In this document: positions 4,506 through 6,483 of the stretch, piece after piece | How positions within the stretch are numbered: the first letter of the stretch is position 1 | How the letters are laid out: every line of letters begins with the position of its first letter | Assembly (NCBI GenBank): GCA_019242435.1 | Contig: JAFAVN010000225.1 | Span: 1-6,483 of the forward strand | Source: Verrucomicrobiota bacterium | GTDB lineage: Bacteria > Verrucomicrobiota > Verrucomicrobiia > Chthoniobacterales > JAFAMB01 | Reading direction: 5' to 3' | DNA length: 6,483 bases | Notes under the pieces: model-generated | The model's database searches: none | Told to the model about the DNA's origin: nothing | Seen by the model: only the letters and a program-made list of their open reading frames with translations | Position numbers and translations under genes: made by a program

Positions 4506-5963
4506 ATGGTCGCCTCCTTCAACCTTGACACACGTCGCCTTATTTCACTGATCCTGTTTTGCTGTTCTTTTTTTGTCGCAGCGGCTGTATTTGGTCAGAA
4601 CGCCAGTCCGTCACCGGCGCCTTCACCGCAATCAGCACAAGCCGGTTCACTGGAAGATCGAGTGGCCAGCCTGGAGGCCTATATCAAGAACACCGATGGG
4701 TCGAAAACCTTGGCAGACGTACCCGGTCCTGGACATAACGCCTGGATGATGACGGCCGCCGCCCTGGTGCTTTTCATGACCTTGCCAGGATTGGCCTTAT
4801 TTTACGGCGGCCTGGTCCGGAGAAAAAATGTTCTCTCCGTACTGGCCCAATGTTTGGGAATTGTCGGATTGGTGACATTGCTCTGGTGGGCAGCTGGTTA
4901 CAGTCTGGTTTTTGGTAAGGGCTTCAATAACCCGTTCTTCGGCGGCGCAGAGCATTTCTTTTTGAACGGAGTGACGTCCTCGCCAAACGGCGACTACAGC
5001 TATTGGGTCTCCGAAAATGTCTACGCCATGTATCAGTTGATGTTCGCGATTATCACGCCGGCACTCATCATCGGCGCCATCGCAGAACGCATGAAATTCA
5101 CAACCCTGATGACGTTCATGTTCTTCTGGATGTTCATCGTTTATTTCCCTATGGCGCACATGGTTTGGGGGATAACCGGCTTTATGAATGGGATTTGGAA
5201 CCCCGCATCCGGGATCAAAGCCATTGATTTCGCCGGTGGAACGGTGGTCCACATGACGTCTGGGTGGTCGTCGCTGATACTCTGTCTGATTCTCGGGCCG
5301 CGCCTTGGCTTTAAGCGGGAACCCATTCCTCCCCACAGTGTTGTCCTGACCATGATCGGGACCGGTATGCTCTGGGTCGGCTGGTATGGGTTCAACGCCG
5401 GCAGTGCAGTCGCGGCGGACCGAATCGCGGCAAATGCTTTTACCGCTACCACGTTGGCGACAGCGACAGCGGCTTTCGCATGGGGAATGTTAGAGAAAAT
5501 CTTACGCGGTAAGGCCAGCGTTCTGGGTTTCTGCACTGGCGCAGTCGCCGGCTTGGTCGTGATCACTCCGGCGTGCGGTTTCGTTACTTCGACCGGCGCC
5601 GTTATTATCGGCGTCCTGGCAGCGGTGGTTCCCTATTTTGCGATCTCGCTACTCAAGCCGAAATTAGGCTACGACGACGCCCTGGACACGTTCGGGGTTC
5701 ACGCCGTCGGTGGTACTATCGGAGCCCTGCTTACTGGTCTTCTCGCATCAAAACAGGCAAACCCGAATTTGCGAGACGACGTTTTGAGTTCCCTTTTTGC
5801 TTCGCAACTTGCCGCTGTGGTCGTCACATTGATACTGTCAGTTGTCGGGACTGCAATTATCGCTTTCGCACTGAAGTTTAGTATGGGTTTACGTCCGACA
5901 GCCGAAGTGGAGACCGCGGGCTTAGATATCTCAGAACATGGCGAAGAAGCGTATATTAGTTAA
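4506..5963 (+). CDS. amt: Ammonium transporter, Amt/MEP/Rh family
   Basis: Amt forms a trimeric inner-membrane channel that takes up ammonium. The 485-residue precursor has a signal peptide (RR at 10-11, hydrophobic 12-29, cleavage near Gly30), then an extra segment of about 45 residues that is Pro/Ser/Ala-rich with a helical stretch SLEDRVASLEAYIKN. The channel proper begins at AWMMTAAALVLF (79-90) and has about eleven membrane spans. The pore residues match E. coli AmtB in spacing: Phe180 and Phe296 (gate), Asp241 in DFAGGTVVHMTSGW, and the twin histidines His249 and His399. The C-terminal tail has the family ending GLDISEHGEEAY (472-483), part of the region that contacts PII. The ATG at 4506 has no Shine-Dalgarno sequence but gives a sound signal peptide. 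The stop TAA (5961-5963) overlaps an ATG in frame with the PII gene. A sigma-54 element upstream suggests induction by nitrogen limitation. Confidence 0.97.
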   Translation: MVASFNLDTRRLISLILFCCSFFVAAAVFGQNASPSPAPSPQSAQAGSLEDRVASLEAYIKNTDGSKTLADVPGPGHNAWMMTAAALVLFMTLPGLALFYGGLVRRKNVLSVLAQCLGIVGLVTLLWWAAGYSLVFGKGFNNPFFGGAEHFFLNGVTSSPNGDYSYWVSENVYAMYQLMFAIITPALIIGAIAERMKFTTLMTFMFFWMFIVYFPMAHMVWGITGFMNGIWNPASGIKAIDFAGGTVVHMTSGWSSLILCLILGPRLGFKREPIPPHSVVLTMIGTGMLWVGWYGFNAGSAVAADRIAANAFTATTLATATAAFAWGMLEKILRGKASVLGFCTGAVAGLVVITPACGFVTSTGAVIIGVLAAVVPYFAISLLKPKLGYDDALDTFGVHAVGGTIGALLTGLLASKQANPNLRDDVLSSLFASQLAAVVVTLILSVVGTAIIAFALKFSMGLRPTAEVETAGLDISEHGEEAYIS

Positions 5964-5986
5964 TGATTGGGTGGCTCCGCACTGAA

Positions 5987-6325
5987 ATGAAAAAAATCGA
6001 AGCGATCATCAAACCCTTCAAGTTGGAAGAGGTAAAAGAGGCCCTTTCTGATCTCGGGATAGAAGGAATGACGGTTTCTGAGGTCAAAGGCTTCGGGCGC
6101 CAGAAAGGACATACGGAGATCTACCGTGGTAGTGAGTACACGGTCGATTTTCTGCCGAAGATTAAAATCGAAGTGGTTCTTCCGGACAGTATGGTCGACA
6201 ACGCTACGACCGCGATCGTGAAAGCAGCGAAGACGGGCAAAATCGGAGACGGCAAAGTATTCGTCTACAACATCGACGAAGCCATTCGGATCCGTACCGA
6301 CGAGACCGGAGAAAAGGCGATCTAG
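5987..6325 (+). CDS. glnK: PII nitrogen regulatory protein (GlnK/GlnB)
   Basis: PII is a cytoplasmic homotrimer that senses ATP/ADP and 2-oxoglutarate, and when partnered with Amt it blocks the channel after an ammonium shock. The 112-residue form starting MKKIEAIIKPF is canonical. Gln39 and Lys58 (2-oxoglutarate site), the T-loop signature YRGSEY (46-51) with uridylylatable Tyr51, the B-loop TGKIGDGKVFV (83-93), and Arg101 and Arg103 are all present. I chose ATG 5987 for its exact match to the family start. ATG 5963, which overlaps the amt stop as TAATG, would add eight residues (MIGWLRTE) and would be favoured by translational coupling. Linkage to amt supports the GlnK name, though GlnB and GlnK cannot be told apart by sequence alone. 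Tyr51 implies that a GlnD uridylyltransferase exists elsewhere. Confidence 0.96.
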   Translation: MKKIEAIIKPFKLEEVKEALSDLGIEGMTVSEVKGFGRQKGHTEIYRGSEYTVDFLPKIKIEVVLPDSMVDNATTAIVKAAKTGKIGDGKVFVYNIDEAIRIRTDETGEKAI

Positions 6326-6346
6326 TGTGCTGCCCCATAAATAACT

Positions 6347-6483
6347 TGGCTTTCGCCACCGGCCAGTTGGCGGTTTTCCGCGTTGCTCACTCCTTACGTA
6401 TCAATTGAGATAGGCCCCTCCTTACTGCCAGTCCGGCTCGGACCGCCTTGCCGGCGGCCCCGTTTTGATCGCAACGAAAGCCA
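6347..6483. repeat. hairpin-rich segment bounded by a 9-bp inverted repeat, cut by the window edge
   Basis: TGGCTTTCG (6347-6355) and CGAAAGCCA (6475-6483) are exact reverse complements, and the second ends on the last base of the window. Between them lie GTCCG-GCT-CGGAC (6431-6443) and CCGCC-TTGCC-GGCGG (6443-6457), which share one base, plus the terminator-like hairpin. No ORF of note is present. The arrangement resembles a small foldback element, but its outer part cannot be seen. Confidence 0.45.
6354..6377 (+). terminator. possible intrinsic terminator after glnK
   Basis: CGCCA (6354-6358) pairs with TGGCG (6368-6372), and after one G comes TTTT (6374-6377). An alternative stem pairs CCGGCC (6359-6364, one G bulged) with GGCGG (6369-6373) around the loop AGTT. 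The stem is short and the T-run is only four, so it is a weak candidate, but it sits 29 bp after the glnK stop where a terminator is expected. Confidence 0.4.

Noticed and set aside
4797..5336. Minus-strand ORF of 179 codons within amt
   Set aside because: It is antisense to a highly conserved transporter, with His/Arg/Pro-rich low-complexity translation and no recognisable domain; it is a shadow of amt codon usage.

Overview
The window looks like a chromosomal segment from a free-living, probably soil or freshwater, bacterium. The gene order infB-rbfA-nrnA-truB-ribF, the short TruB, the ammonium transporter with an N-terminal extracytoplasmic extension, and intergenic spacers full of heptamer repeats and a 'TCTGTG' repeat fit a member of the PVC group, most likely Verrucomicrobiota. 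That placement is an inference from memory of such genomes and was not tested by a search. All genes appear intact apart from the fragment at the left edge; no transposase, phage gene or CRISPR array is visible.

Left part (1-3359, + strand): a translation and cofactor cluster. It opens with a nine-codon tail that is probably the end of infB (IF-2). After a 227-bp repeat-rich spacer come rbfA (30S maturation), nrnA (DHH/DHHA1 nanoRNase and pAp phosphatase), truB (tRNA psi55 synthase) and ribF (riboflavin kinase/FAD synthetase). rbfA, nrnA and truB overlap end to start and are probably one translationally coupled unit. ribF is set apart by a 99-120 bp spacer carrying a 21-bp perfect inverted repeat built of 7-bp units.

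Middle part (3360-4230, - strand): convergent to ribF. A likely promoter (TTGACC-N17-TATACG) drives tRNA-Val(UAC), and 53 bp downstream on the same strand lies a gene for a small secreted protein with a peptidoglycan-binding domain. No terminator is visible between the two.

Right part (4231-6483, + strand): nitrogen control. A very good sigma-54 type -24/-12 element (TGGCACG-N4-ATGCT, 4345-4360) lies about 145 bp before amt (ammonium channel), which overlaps or abuts a PII gene (glnK/glnB type, uridylylation Tyr51 present). The long leader of amt holds a 17-codon ORF with the best Shine-Dalgarno sequence of the region and an internal 7-bp hairpin. It is the most interesting candidate for something undescribed here. 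The expected logic is that nitrogen limitation activates sigma-54 transcription of amt-glnK, and PII then gates the Amt channel according to 2-oxoglutarate, ATP and uridylylation.

Three separate intergenic places carry tandem 7-bp repeats of different sequence (57-84, 2285-2378, 3354-3391). The right edge (6347-6483) is hairpin-rich and bounded by a 9-bp inverted repeat that touches the end of the window, so it may be part of a small foldback element that continues outside.
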